Shown: piece after piece, positions 46,680 to 57,496 of the stretch | How the letters are laid out: each line of letters opens with the position of its first letter | Numbering within the stretch: the stretch's first letter is position 1 | Assembly (NCBI GenBank): GCA_039090855.1 | Contig: CM077025.1 | Coordinates: forward strand, 102,218,489 to 102,282,488 | DNA: 64,000 nucleotides | Origin: Macrothele yani | Lineage: Eukaryota > Arthropoda > Arachnida > Araneae > Macrothelidae | Direction of reading: 5' to 3' | The notes under the pieces: model-generated | Told to the model about the DNA's origin: nothing | Seen by the model: only the letters and a program-made list of their open reading frames with translations | The model's database searches: none | Translations under genes and position numbers: made by a program

Positions 46680-46887
46680 TTATTGATTGTTTAACGACCA
46701 TCGCGTGCGACTCAATGGGTAATAAGCAGTCGCCCATTCCTAATTTAAGGCCACTGGTTCCAGGGAAGGGAGAGAGCCAGTGCCGTAAGACAAACACAAC
46801 ATCCATGCCTCACTGGGATTGGAACCCAGACCCAACTCAGACGAGTGATCAGAAGCCATCGCTTAGACCACTGTGCCACCGGGGCAG
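46680..46887 (-). repeat. tRNA-derived SINE, family SINE-2, near-complete copy
   Basis: On the minus strand it starts GCCCCGGTGGCACAGTGG (A-box-like), has the B-box region GGGTTCCAATCCC at about 46820, and continues with the SINE-2 body (CTTACGGCACTGGCTCTCTC.. AATTAGGAATGGGCGACTGC) to ATGGTCGTTAAAC. It aligns along its length with 13377-13567. Confidence 0.87.
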
Positions 46888-47312
46888 TGCTAATACGTTT
46901 GAGTTATAAAGGAGATAGAACAATAAATCAACTACCATTTTGTACTTTTTAATAAGATTTAAACTGATGTCACGTGAATTCCTGACAAGGTTGCTGTTTA
47001 AAACATTTGACCTTGAATTTTTCAAACTTTAAAAAATTTTGACCTTCAATTCCTCAAAACACAAGAAATGTAAAATTTTGAAAAAAATTATGTTTTTCCT
47101 TTCATACCTCCAGAACATGTCTGCAAATTTTGAGCTTGAGATCTAAATCAGGCCATGTTTTAAGAATTTTTTAATTGTGTCTTGAAAAAGCCTCTCCAAA
47201 AATTAGGTTTATTACTTAAATGATGAAAATTTTAAATACAGAAGTAATGATTAAAATGAAATTACTTCATAGCATGTATATCAATAAATAAAAAATTTAA
47301 TAATACATTTAT
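46888..47312. other. No recognised gene
   Basis: AT-rich; nothing supported. Confidence 0.4.
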
Positions 47313-49310
47313 CACTAAGCCTTTATCTCAGATTCAGAGGTTTGCTGCTCAAAGAAAGCTCATCATCAGCCAAATTAAAGTTTAAAACTGATGGTGCTAG
47401 ATTTAATTTACTGTTTATGCATCTAACGTCTCCTTTCACAGCAATCTCAGAACACAACTTACTACAGCGCTTCACCGACATCCATCACAGATCTATCACA
47501 AGACCTGTTGCACTTCATATTCATTATCTTTTTCTCATGCACACATTCCTGAACTTGGTTCTCCTATGATTTCCTTGGCTTTCCTTTACTGCCACTTGGG
47601 CTGAATAAATTCTCTTAGTAAGCAACTCACCACATATTCTTTCAACATGGTCAAACCATCTCATTTGATGTCTCCACCTTACCCAAAATATTTTACATCA
47701 CATTACATATCTTCATTCTCCACATGATCAGAACATGTCTTGCCACCCTTTCCCAGACACACACACCATATGCAGCACATCTCTACAGCACACAAGCAGC
47801 ATCTCTGTCTTTTCTGCAGAACCAGGTTTCACTGCTGTACATTCGAGTAGGAACAATTACACTTTCATGTACATCCATTTGGAGGCTCTTTTTTGTGAAC
47901 CTATCAATCTTGTGCCATATTTCTAAAGCAGCTATGACTTTCAAAGCTGTATTCACAAAACTACTAATTTCCTCATCTACCGTAATTTCAGGTAGATAAG
48001 CCGCGGTGTATACGAGTTCAAAATTAAATTTTTGGCCCACGCAGCTTGTACAACATGGCAGTGTATACAGCTTTTTTTTTTTTTTTTTTTTTTTTTTTGG
48101 TGGAGTGAAATTATGTAACAAAAAACGTTTTGGCTTGCTCCATATTTTTCCAGCGGGAGGATATCTCAATAGAGAGGGAATAGAATAACGATGCTACAGC
48201 CACGTGCAATAAATTCCACCCACCCCCTCTTAAAACAAGACATGACAATAATAGGTTATAGGATTGAGGTGAGAAAGGTAAGAGAGAGGCGACTCCGATA
48301 AAACTCAGAAAAAATCCATGGCGGGGGGGGGGGCTTCGTTCGCAAGGAATCGATCTTGTTAGCAAGGATCGCCGTTATTTCATGATCCGAGCAACTAACT
48401 CTCTTTGAACTCAGGCCTTCATCAGCTTCCCTCTCTCTCCCCTCTTGAAACGGGATATTTGACTACCATCCAAGATTGATTGTCATTGGTCAATGACTCA
48501 AGGCCAGCACGTGCAAATTTTGTCAGTGAAGTGTGCGTTTGTTGCATTCAGTTCGCCAAATCGCATTTTCTCGATTATGCGTAGTTCTACGTTATCGTAG
48601 AAAGTACGAAATGCAGAGAAGTTATACTTCTAGTTATTAAGCTAATGGTAAATAAATGTTTTTCCAAGTCCTGGAAAAACATCAAAACTTCAACGATTAT
48701 TTCAGTCTTCACTGAAGCAAACATTATTTCTAAAAACTGCTGTGAAACGCCAGAAGACAGCGAAAGTGATGCGGACGACCCCGAAGTTTTATTTAGATGA
48801 TGAGCTCTTAAAACTTTTTAATTCGGACAGTGAAGTTTCAAATTTTGATGGATTTGATTGAAAAACTACGTGTACCATATATTTTCAGAATGTTGTGTGT
48901 GTATTTTTTAAATTCTTGAGTTATAAATGTTTTATAATTGGTTTAAGCGCCTCATGAATTCTTCGAGTAAATTTTTATTAAAAGGGGTAAGTGTTATCCT
49001 TAAGATTGAATCTTGTTTAATTGATATTTTATTTATTATTTGAAAGATCAGGTACTATATTTTTATCTACGTAATGTTTTCAAGATTCTGCCGTGGTACT
49101 ACCCCACTTTACTGTGAAGGTGCGGCGTTTCTGTTGATTTTTCTTCCATTCCGCCCCTTTTTTCATCGCTGCGGTGTATATGCCAGTATGGCTTATTTAC
49201 CCGAAATTACGGTAATCTGTTTTCCCTATCAACCATGCTTCCTAAATACACAAACTCATTCAACTGGTTTTACTCTGTACTGTTTAGATTATTCTCGCGT
49301 TCACTACAAA
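47313..49310 (-). mobile_element. Non-LTR retrotransposon fragment, family LINE-2, split by element E2
   Basis: The 3' end and body match the copy at 42237-43101 but are far more decayed: phrases such as GAATGTGTGCATGAGAAAAAG (minus) and the frame giving KVIAALEIWHKIDRF and HESVIVPTRMYSSETWF at about 47960-47800 correspond to KVIAALGGFHRNDGF and YETVIVPTLMYGSETW. After E2 (47980-49212) the LINE continues at 49213 with the segment CAACCATGCTTCCTAAATAC, the equivalent of FVYLGSMF. Several stops and indels are present. Confidence 0.8.
47980..49212 (+). mobile_element. Pogo-like TIR element E2 (non-autonomous), nested in LINE-2
   Basis: Starts CCGTAATTTCAGGTAGATAA and ends with the complement of CCGTAATTTCGGGTAAATAA, flanked by TA at 47978-47979 and 49213-49214. 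It is the inverse-orientation sister of E1 (27042-28263), with the same internal A/T run (T run at about 48069-48100) and a plus-strand coding remnant near 48650-48861 ending DDELLKLFNSDSEVSNFDGF and a stop. That acidic tail is like the C terminus of pogo/Tigger transposases. It has no DDE core. It is inserted in a LINE-2 fragment. Confidence 0.75.
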
Positions 49311-49437
49311 CAGTTCCTCACTCAAAAACCATGAATTTGGGTTTTCCCTTAATTACTGTTTGAATAATAAATGCAAATATCAAATATAAATAATGCCAGG
49401 TAAATCTTTTCCTTTTCTTTTTTGAAAAAAAAAATTA

Positions 49438-50967
49438 CCGTCATTTTCGGACTAAGAGCCACATCAGCGTAAGGGCCGCACCTGTGAAGTCTTGATGCTG
49501 CTCAGAAAACTAAATTATCTTCCTTATTTTCATGAATTAACTCGCACCCAATGTAATTATATGTATACTTCAAAGGCTAATTCTGCAACTCAGTGTCGAT
49601 CTGCTTTATGCACTTATATTTATACATTTTTTATTAATCATGCTTATGATGTAATTTGTTTGCCTTTATTAAATGCTCAAAACCATTTATGTAATCAATA
49701 TAAATCACAGTTAATCTCAAGACTCCAGTTAGAATATTGCATTGCTCGTAAACCCGCACAATTGTCTAAATTCCATTCAATGTGGATGTCTGCTACAGGA
49801 TGGTTCTCTGTTCACCGCAATAGAATCTGTCTTAGAAGTAATTAACTTTTAAATTATCTCTTGTAATGCTTTCGATTAATATTTTCTTTAATAATATGTT
49901 CCTTCTATGTTTGTTATGCTTTTTGTTCTCATCTACAGATGTTTTTGTCAGAATGAAGTGGCTTTACACTTCCTTTTACCAGCTGCCTTGCACGTGTTCG
50001 CGGATCTACTCACCAACACTTCGAAACAAGGGTGTCTCCGCTTTCTCGCTTGTTTTCTTTCAAGTGATTTGACCTACTTTCATTTACTGCGCACTCAGCC
50101 TTTGCGTTGAGCTCCGCTTTTATATGAATGGGAAAACTCTCCCTTCTTTCTTTTTTTCTTTTGAGTTTGTGAAGATTTTATCTTCAGCCAAGTATTAAAT
50201 TAATTACCCATTGTTAACATCAGATGATAATGCTACAACGCTTATTAGTGAGAAAGCATTTCCAGCCGAAGCCTTCACCATCGTCAATCAATAAAAAAAA
50301 AAATCGAAGTAAAACTCAGGAGCACAGAGAATTTGTCTTTCTGTCCCGTCAGTATTGCTTGGAATAGGTCACTGCTAATGGAATCATCCTGGGGCAGGCT
50401 TTTGCATTGTTCATGTTCTTAAGCTTTTGTTCAGGGAAGTATCCATCAAACCGGTCTATCCACATCTTCCTGCATGATGATATCGAACCTTCCTGCATGC
50501 TGCAGCCAACGAAAGAAATACCTTCGGCGCGCTCTCCACAGAAGCCTCGGACGTCAAGCTACTGGTCTGTGTGCTTCTGTCCCCATTCCATCCCCCACTC
50601 CCCCATGCAAAGGGCATTTGAGTCAGGCATTCCTTTCACAAACAAACTTCCCAACATTAAGACTTAAGGCAAGCATTCCCCCATCCTTCCCCACTTTCCC
50701 TACTAAACCAACATCAGGACAGCGGAGTTATAGTTTAAATAGAAGTGTCTAACGTATGAGTAGAAGAAGGGGGGGGGGGGCAATCACAGTTGAGTTTGTG
50801 AAAAAAGAAGAAGACGTTGCTTGAAATAATTTACTAAGCATCTGAATGAAAAAAAAAGTAGGGAAGAAACAGTCTTATCGAAAACAAATTCGGCATAAGG
50901 GCCGCACACCCGAAAATTTTCACTTTTAGTAACGTAAGAGCTGCGGCTCTTAGCCCAAAAATTACGG
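49438..50967. mobile_element. TIR element F with CCGTA-type ends
   Basis: Starts CCGTCATTTTCGGACTAAGA and ends with the complement of CCGTAATTTTTGGGCTAAGA, flanked by TA at 49436-49437 and 50968-50969. A second inner pair of GGGCCGCAC words lies near both ends (about 49476 and 50901). The ends are related in form to those of E1 and E2. A 117-codon plus-strand frame at 49492-49845 is open, but no domain is recognisable. F is therefore called a non-autonomous or decayed Tc1/mariner-superfamily element on its ends only. Confidence 0.65.
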
Positions 50968-51082
50968 TAACCTTATGATTTACTGATGCAGCAAGAGAAG
51001 CTCGGTGAAAGTCACAATATAGGGTCTGGCAAAAACTGCCATGTTCAGATATTCAGGGCTGAAGCAGTTACAGGTAATTTTA

Positions 51083-51511
<429 letters not shown>

Positions 51512-51639
51512 TCAGTTGATAGAACTATTCACTATGTACATTTTTAATGACTATAGATGAAAGAGTTAACTTCGTACAAATGTGTCAAATGAAATAAAAT
51601 CTTCACCGTCTTGGTATGATATTTAATAAAAGATGAAAC

Positions 51640-52207
51640 TATTTACAGATTAAAATACCCCACTAGTACTTTCGGGGCAACATTTACCCCCATTATCAGG
51701 TGGACCAGAGGGGTAATTCAGCACTCGCTTAGCTTTTTATAGGAGTGCAGCGATGCACTATGGGAAAGAATCTTGAGTGTCATGTAGGTTGTGACTATTG
51801 CCATTACATCGGAACAAAAGATACAATTCCCATACAGCAATTTTACATTAAATAGAAATTTTGTTACAAATGAATGTTATTGTCATATTGGTAAGTTGTT
51901 GATAATATTTAATTTATTACTACTGTAATTTAAAGTTCAAGTTGGTAATATGATCTTTCCAAATTTTTGAAATGTCCGTAGGTGTGTAGTCATTGCAGCA
52001 ATTGTCCCCCAAGGCTTCAATATACATGCTTTCAACAAAATGCAGCAAGTGTGTATACATTGGAGTGTTCAGTAGTTTAATGTTCGCCCAGTCTGGTTGT
52101 AGTATTTCATTAACGACATTCCTTGATAAAGCAGTATTGTTACTACTGGTTTGGATATCGTATTTATGTTCATAGACACGGGTACCCAAGCTCCTATGTG
52201 TCGAGTC
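51640..52207 (-). mobile_element. Penelope-like element, 3' portion with GIY-YIG endonuclease remnant
   Basis: The minus-strand frame ending at the stop 51920-51922 encodes STHRSLGTRVYEHKYDIQTS, then WANIKLLNTPMYTHLLHFVE and the end DISKIWKDHITNLNF, a C-terminal half of a GIY-YIG nuclease of the Penelope type (R-x-x-EH block, then a residue region with ESMYIEAL, where the metal-binding Glu lies in the family). The start of the domain and the reverse transcriptase are missing; the frame runs into a TA repeat at 52208-52229. Downstream on this strand, at 51703-51660, lies a hammerhead-ribozyme-like fold. Penelope-like elements are known to carry hammerhead motifs in their terminal repeats. Confidence 0.7.
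51660..51703 (-). ncRNA. Hammerhead-ribozyme-like motif (degenerate core)
   Basis: Minus strand. CCAC (stem I, 51703-51700), CTGATAA (51699-51693, consensus CUGANGA, so position 8 is A not G), stem II GGGG..CCCC closing at 51674, GAAA (51673-51670), a tiny stem III AG-UA-CU, then A (51664) as the base before the expected cleavage point and GTGG (51663-51660) as the other half of stem I. Short stem III and location 3' of a GIY-YIG domain are as described for Penelope-like elements. One extra base (T at 51692) next to stem II and the A at position 8 suggest it is inactive. The fold was found by eye and was not scored. Confidence 0.5.
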
Positions 52208-52300
52208 TATATATATATATATATATATACTTAAGAGCAAAACTGAAGACTAAGGAAAAACTTTAGAATTTAAAACGAAGGTTGCAAAATAACCTGAAAA

Positions 52301-52335
<35 letters not shown>

Positions 52336-53984
52336 TATAAAGAAGATACCTAAGCAAAAAAATACATATATAATTTTGACTCACACCTAATACAACATAG
52401 AAAAGGTTATGTATCTACCTGTGTGAGTAAAAGGAGAAAAGATAAAAAAATAAAATAAAACAACTGAATGTAGAAGGCGTCGAGAATACTGAGCCTTGGC
52501 TTTATCAAGGACCAGCAAAAACTCTGCATTTTCTCACTTCCACAAAGACCTAGTTGGAAATGGGTTTCTGCAAGGCCATAGATGCAAGTAACATTCCCAC
52601 CAAAAATAGTTAAAAAATATATATATATAAGTCATGTCCTCCGTATAGTAGCATGACCTAGCACTAGTTAACAATTTCGCTTGCATCCATTAACCTTCAT
52701 GGCCCGACCCATGCTCTTCATCTGTTACTATTAAACATAGAGAAGAAGATTAAAGAGAACTCAAGCTGTGAGAGTGACATAATAAATGGAAATGATTTTC
52801 AGCTATAACGAAATTCCAAGTTCGTTTGAGAGAGAATTTAAACCTGAAAAATAATGCAAAGGAATCCAAATTTTACATTGCAATTAAAAAAAAGGAAATG
52901 TTAATTTATACCGAACAGATTTTTGAAAGAAAACTTGAGTCTAAAACCCCCTACTCTACAACTTATGACTGCACGAAAACGAGAATAAGTTAAAGATAAA
53001 TATTAACTAAAGAAAACTTTGTGAAAGTTATATACCTTAAACAGTTAGTTGCAATATGTACAAAGTATTTCAGCAGTGCTTTAAGTGCATAATTAATTAG
53101 TTATTAAGAACTTAACTACTTTGGAAAAAACAGCGCATAGACAGCGCATAGAAAAGGAACAGGCTTAGCCTTCTTCTGTTCCTAGGTACCTCAAAAGACG
53201 CTCAAAGTTACAAAGAAAAGTAAGAGTTAAAACCCGCAAAAATGTTAACAGACAAACCAATGCTTAATAGCTGAAAAACTAAAAAACGACAGTGAAAAGG
53301 TACATAAAGTACAAACATTGAACTTATAAAACCTAGAACCCAAAAACAAGGAAGAGAGCTTACCTCTTGTGTAACAAAAACTTTTCTCCACACAAGAGGA
53401 GAACATGGCTGACCCCTTCTGCCACTCCCTAGACGCTGGGGGGCAGTGAGGGTGGGGCTGATGGCCTCCTCATACAGCAGGAAAACAACGCGCGGAGATT
53501 TTAACCAGAGAAAAAAATATATAAACTTAAGACTGTGGATCTGTATGATCAGAATGAGCAGAATTAACTCTCCAGAATACATGAGAAATATTATGAAATA
53601 CACGAGCAGTTTATTTAATAATCTTTGCATGTATTAAATCACCTTGAAAATGCAGAGTTTTTGCTGGTCCTTGATAAAGCCAAGGCTCAGTATTCTCGAC
53701 GCCTTCTACATTCAGTTGTTTTATTTTATTTTTTTATCTTTTCTCCTTTTACTCACACAGGTAGATACATAACCTTTTCTATGTTGTATTAGGTGTGAGT
53801 CAAAATTATATATGTATTTTTTTGCTTAGGTATCTTCTTTATAGAATGTGTATTCTGAATTTTCAAAACTGCTGCGTTGCGCGTTTTGATTTACAGGTTA
53901 TTTTGCACCCTTCGTTTTAAATTCTAAAATTGTTTCCTTAGTCTTCAGTTTTGCTCTTAAGTATATATATATATATATATATAT
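52208..53984. repeat. Long inverted repeat (arms about 310 bp, spacer about 1.1 kb)
   Basis: The left arm, 52230-52540, is the reverse complement of the right arm, 53650-53961, with few substitutions. From the outside inward both read CTTAAGAGCAAAACTGAAGA.. GAATACTGAGCCTTGGCTTT.. AGAGTTTTTGC or complement. The arms end outward in TA repeats (52208-52229 and 53961-53984). The left arm also has an inner TA expansion at 52302-52331 where the right arm has a unique 40-bp segment. The 1.1-kb spacer has no supported gene; a 140-codon minus frame at 53208-53630 is hydrophobic and probably chance. On the minus strand the left arm leads straight into the Penelope-like GIY-YIG frame, and the right arm abuts the RTE element. 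Confidence 0.85.
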
Positions 53985-56900
53985 GGGATGTAAGGTCAGG
54001 TGATGCGTAACATCACAGCCTCTCCTTGACAAATGTCAACCCCGCCTTCTCGTGGTACATCCTGTTCCCACTAAAGGGGCTCTGACGACCGCCAATAGCG
54101 GTATAACTATACCATCGGGATTAGAGGAAATTCTATCCCACACTCACCAACCCGCTTGGCCAGCGTGGTGAGTTATGGCCAAACCCCTCCAAAATGATTC
54201 CACAACTTAAATCTTGGCCCTCAGTCTCCGGCAGCTGGAATGTACCTGGCCAAGGCAGCGGCCAGTGCGACATGAAGGCAGAGGGTGCTAAGAATCCCCG
54301 GAGGACCGGACTAGGCTGCCATCTGATGCTGACCTTGGCTACGTACAACGGACGCTCCCTATCTTCTGATTCAAGGCTTCTTGAATTGGAAGAGGAACTA
54401 CAAAGGATCAAGTGGGACATCGTGGGGCTAAGTGAGGTAAGGAGAAAAGGAGAAGATCTCATCGAACTGAAAAGTGGACATCTCTTCTACTATTGTGGGA
54501 CAGATACTGGCAGAACTAGTGGTGTTGGATTTATAATAAACAAGAAACTGAAGGATAAAGTTGTAGAAGTTGAAAGTTCCTCTGACAGAGCTGCACGACT
54601 TGTTATCCAACTCTCGAAAAGATACCAGGCTCAGATTATTCAAGCTTATGCACCCACCACAAGTCATCCTGAAGAAGAAATTGAAGAATTTTATGAGGAA
54701 ATTTGTCATCTAAATAATAAAGGTAAGCAGCACTTGAAAATAATTATGGGAGATTTCAATGCAAAAATAGGGCAACGGCAACAGAATGAAACTTCAGTAG
54801 GTAAATTCGGTCACGGCAACAGAAACCAGCGTGGAAATACTCTCGTTGAGTTTGCAGAGGCAGAAGGGTTTTTCATCTTGAACTCCTTTTTCAAGAAAAA
54901 GCCACACAGGAAATGGACATGGAGACATCCAAATGGGACGACAAGTGAAATTGATTTTATTATGTGTAACAAAAAATTCGTCATAGAAGACTGCAGTGTG
55001 CTAAACAAGTTCAACACAGGTAGTGACCATAGATTGGTGAGATGTAAGATGCACCTCAACACCAAACTTGAACGTGGCAAGCTCATAAGACAAACAAAAT
55101 CTATTGACATAACCAACCTTAAAAAACACCATAATACCTTCAAGTTGGAACTGAAGAACAGGTTCTCTGCTTTAGAAGGCCTAACATCGGAAGAAGTGGA
55201 CATCTCTGAAGTTAACAGAAAAGTAACCAAAGCCCTTATGGAAACAGCAACAAAATTAGCTGGGTCTAAGAACAAGTTGCATGTAAACAAATTATCAGGA
55301 AAAACGAAAATGTTGATGCAAAAAAGAAGAGAGATGAGGACAACTAAAGAAGATGTGACTTCCAAAGTGGAATATATAGAGCTATGCAAGACAGTAAGAA
55401 AAAGTATCACTGAAGACGTAAGAAAATTCAACTGTGAACTAGTGAGGAAAGCAATTGAAAACAACCAAAGCCTAAAGATAGCAAAGGGACATCTCAGTAA
55501 GGGAAGAAAACAGATTATGGCACTGAGAAAAGAAGATGGTTCTGTAACAAGAAATAGAGGCGAAATTTTGACAAGAGTGAAAGATTTCTACTCCAAATTA
55601 TATGAAAGGGATGATACATGCACTCCAGACATCATGAAAGATACCAGTACCAGAGTTCCTCCAGTCCTTCCAGCAGAAGTTGCACATGCAATCAAGAACA
55701 TGAAGCTGGGAAAAGCTCCAGGAGAAGATGGAATTACTGTAGACATCATACAAGAAGCAAGTGGAGAAATTGAAACAGTACTCGCCCAAATTTTCACTCG
55801 ATGCCTTAATGAAGGAAAGATTCCTGAGGATTGGAACACCGCTACAATGATCCTGCTACATAAGAAAGGTGACATTGAGGATCTCGGAAACTACAGACCT
55901 ATCAGCCTCCTATCAGTAGTTTATAAAATCTTCACTAAAGTTCTTTCACACCGCTTGAAGGTAACATTGGACATGGCTCAACCGAGAGAACAAGCTGGAT
56001 TCAGGAGTGGCTACAGCACAATAGATCATATCCACGTACTGAGAGAACTAATTGAAAGAGCGAGGGAATATGAACTTCCATTGTGCATGGCTTTTATCGA
56101 TTATGAAAAAGCCTTTGATTCGGTGAAACCATCAGCAGTTACAATGGCTCTGAAAACCTGCGGTATTGAAGATGCATACATTAATATTATTAATAACATC
56201 TATGAAAATGCAAGTGCAAAGATTCGGCTGTTTGAAAATACAACACACATAAAAATTGGAAAGGGAGTGAGACAAGGTGACACCACATCTCCGAAGCTCT
56301 TTAATGCCACATTGGAGGGTGTTTTTCAGTCGCTGAGCTGGGAAAACAAAGGGATAAAGATTAATGGAGATTATCTAACCCACCTTCGTTTTGCTGATGA
56401 CGTAGTCATTTTTGCAACTACCCCATCAGAGCTGCAGAGTATGATCCAGGAACTTGCTGACAAGAGTAAAGAAGTGGGATTAAAAATGAACTTTCAGAAG
56501 ACAAAAGTGATGTTCAATGCTTTTACAAGAAATGAAGATTTATTGATTGATGGAGAAAAGCTGGAGATAACAGACACGTACGTTTATCTTGGACAGCAGA
56601 TATCAAGTGAGGGTCACATTGATGAAGAAATTAATCGGCGTACAAAACTTGCCTGGAGAGCTTTTGGAAGAAACAGCATAATTTTCAAGAGCAATATGCC
56701 ATTATGTCTTAAAAGAAAAGTGTTTGATCAATGCATCCTTCCAGTGCTTACGTATGGTGCAGAGACGTGGACCTTAACTAAAAGAGATATACAAAGACTG
56801 CAGACAACTCAAAGAAGCATGGAGAGGTGCATGCTTCGTGTAACCAGGAGAGATAAGAAGAGGAACTCGTGGATCCGAAAAATGACAAGAGTGGAAGACA

Positions 56901-57172
56901 TCATGATCAGAGTTAAATCCCTGAAATGGCAATGGGCTGGACATACTGCCAGAAGGACAGATTATCGATGGACAGCCGAAATTTTAGATTGGATTCCAAG
57001 GGACAGGAAAAGACCCAGAAGAAGACCACATGGGAGATGGGTGGATGAAATTCGAAAGTATGCAGGGGTGACATGGAGGAGACTGGCACAAGACAGACCG
57101 TTGTGGAGGAAACTTGGGGAGACCTTCGTCCAGCAGTGGATTGATAATGGTTGACAATGATGATGATGATGA
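53985..57172 (+). mobile_element. Full-length RTE-clade non-LTR retrotransposon
   Basis: It starts at GGGATGTAAGGTCAGG, directly after a TA repeat, has a leader of about 210 bp, one long open frame (54194-57154), a very short 3' region and a tail of GAT repeats (57157-57172), after which TATATATAG of the interrupted TA tract resumes. A single APE-endonuclease/reverse-transcriptase protein, a short 3' UTR and a simple-sequence tail are typical of RTE elements. Truncated copies lie at 6367-7241 and 44148-44857 and a leader fragment at 30331-30615. The complete structure makes it the likely source type of the local copies and a possible helper for SINE mobilisation, although its tail does not match that of SINE-1. 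Confidence 0.9.
54194..57154 (+). CDS. RTE polyprotein: AP endonuclease and reverse transcriptase, intact
   Basis: The reading frame is open for 986 codons. Residues about 48-300 form the APE-type endonuclease: TYNGRSL, GLSEVRRKGEDL (Glu), QAYAPTTSHPEEE (Tyr), IIMGDFNAKIG (Asp-Asn), HPNGTTSEIDFIMCN (Asp), GSDHRLV (Asp-His). A basic, coiled linker follows. Residues about 500-760 form the reverse transcriptase: GKAPGEDGIT, NYRPISLLSVVYKI, GFRSGYSTIDHIH, AFIDYEKAFDSV (first catalytic Asp), GVRQGDTTSP, and LRFADDVVIF with the catalytic Asp pair. GLKMNFQKTKVMFN then starts the thumb. The C-terminal region holds YLGQQIS, MYGAETW-like TYGAETWTL, RRDKKRNSW and RPHGRWVDEIRK. It ends QQWIDNG. All expected catalytic residues are present, so the protein could be active. 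The ATG at 54194 is the first in frame after the leader; a later start at 54274 (MKAEG) is also possible. Confidence 0.93.
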   Translation: MIPQLKSWPSVSGSWNVPGQGSGQCDMKAEGAKNPRRTGLGCHLMLTLATYNGRSLSSDSRLLELEEELQRIKWDIVGLSEVRRKGEDLIELKSGHLFYYCGTDTGRTSGVGFIINKKLKDKVVEVESSSDRAARLVIQLSKRYQAQIIQAYAPTTSHPEEEIEEFYEEICHLNNKGKQHLKIIMGDFNAKIGQRQQNETSVGKFGHGNRNQRGNTLVEFAEAEGFFILNSFFKKKPHRKWTWRHPNGTTSEIDFIMCNKKFVIEDCSVLNKFNTGSDHRLVRCKMHLNTKLERGKLIRQTKSIDITNLKKHHNTFKLELKNRFSALEGLTSEEVDISEVNRKVTKALMETATKLAGSKNKLHVNKLSGKTKMLMQKRREMRTTKEDVTSKVEYIELCKTVRKSITEDVRKFNCELVRKAIENNQSLKIAKGHLSKGRKQIMALRKEDGSVTRNRGEILTRVKDFYSKLYERDDTCTPDIMKDTSTRVPPVLPAEVAHAIKNMKLGKAPGEDGITVDIIQEASGEIETVLAQIFTRCLNEGKIPEDWNTATMILLHKKGDIEDLGNYRPISLLSVVYKIFTKVLSHRLKVTLDMAQPREQAGFRSGYSTIDHIHVLRELIERAREYELPLCMAFIDYEKAFDSVKPSAVTMALKTCGIEDAYINIINNIYENASAKIRLFENTTHIKIGKGVRQGDTTSPKLFNATLEGVFQSLSWENKGIKINGDYLTHLRFADDVVIFATTPSELQSMIQELADKSKEVGLKMNFQKTKVMFNAFTRNEDLLIDGEKLEITDTYVYLGQQISSEGHIDEEINRRTKLAWRAFGRNSIIFKSNMPLCLKRKVFDQCILPVLTYGAETWTLTKRDIQRLQTTQRSMERCMLRVTRRDKKRNSWIRKMTRVEDIMIRVKSLKWQWAGHTARRTDYRWTAEILDWIPRDRKRPRRRPHGRWVDEIRKYAGVTWRRLAQDRPLWRKLGETFVQQWIDNG

Positions 57173-57496
57173 TATATATAGCTTCCTAAAATTGAAAAAA
57201 ATACACATACATACTCCTTAATTCTACCACTATTTTTTTTAAGGTACTTTAGTTATTCTGAACACTGGTTAATTCATACTTAGTTTATTATTTTCTTTTC
57301 TTCCTCAGCATCAATGGTAAGTTCTTAATTCATCAATTTTTCAAGTATTAAACACTTTTTGCTTTGTTTTCTATTCTTTAGCTCCCATAAATTGAAAATA
57401 TAATTTAATCTATCATTTACAAAAAAATTCACTAATTTTGAATTACCACAAAAATGATCAGGCGTTTGACTGTTCAGAAACAAAACATTCCACATG

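Noticed and set aside
53208..53630. 140-codon minus-strand frame in the inverted-repeat spacer
   Set aside because: Hydrophobic, low-complexity composition typical of chance frames in AT-rich DNA; no domain.
54811..55464. 217-codon minus-strand frame opposite the RTE protein
   Set aside because: A shadow of the RTE coding strand, which has full domain support.
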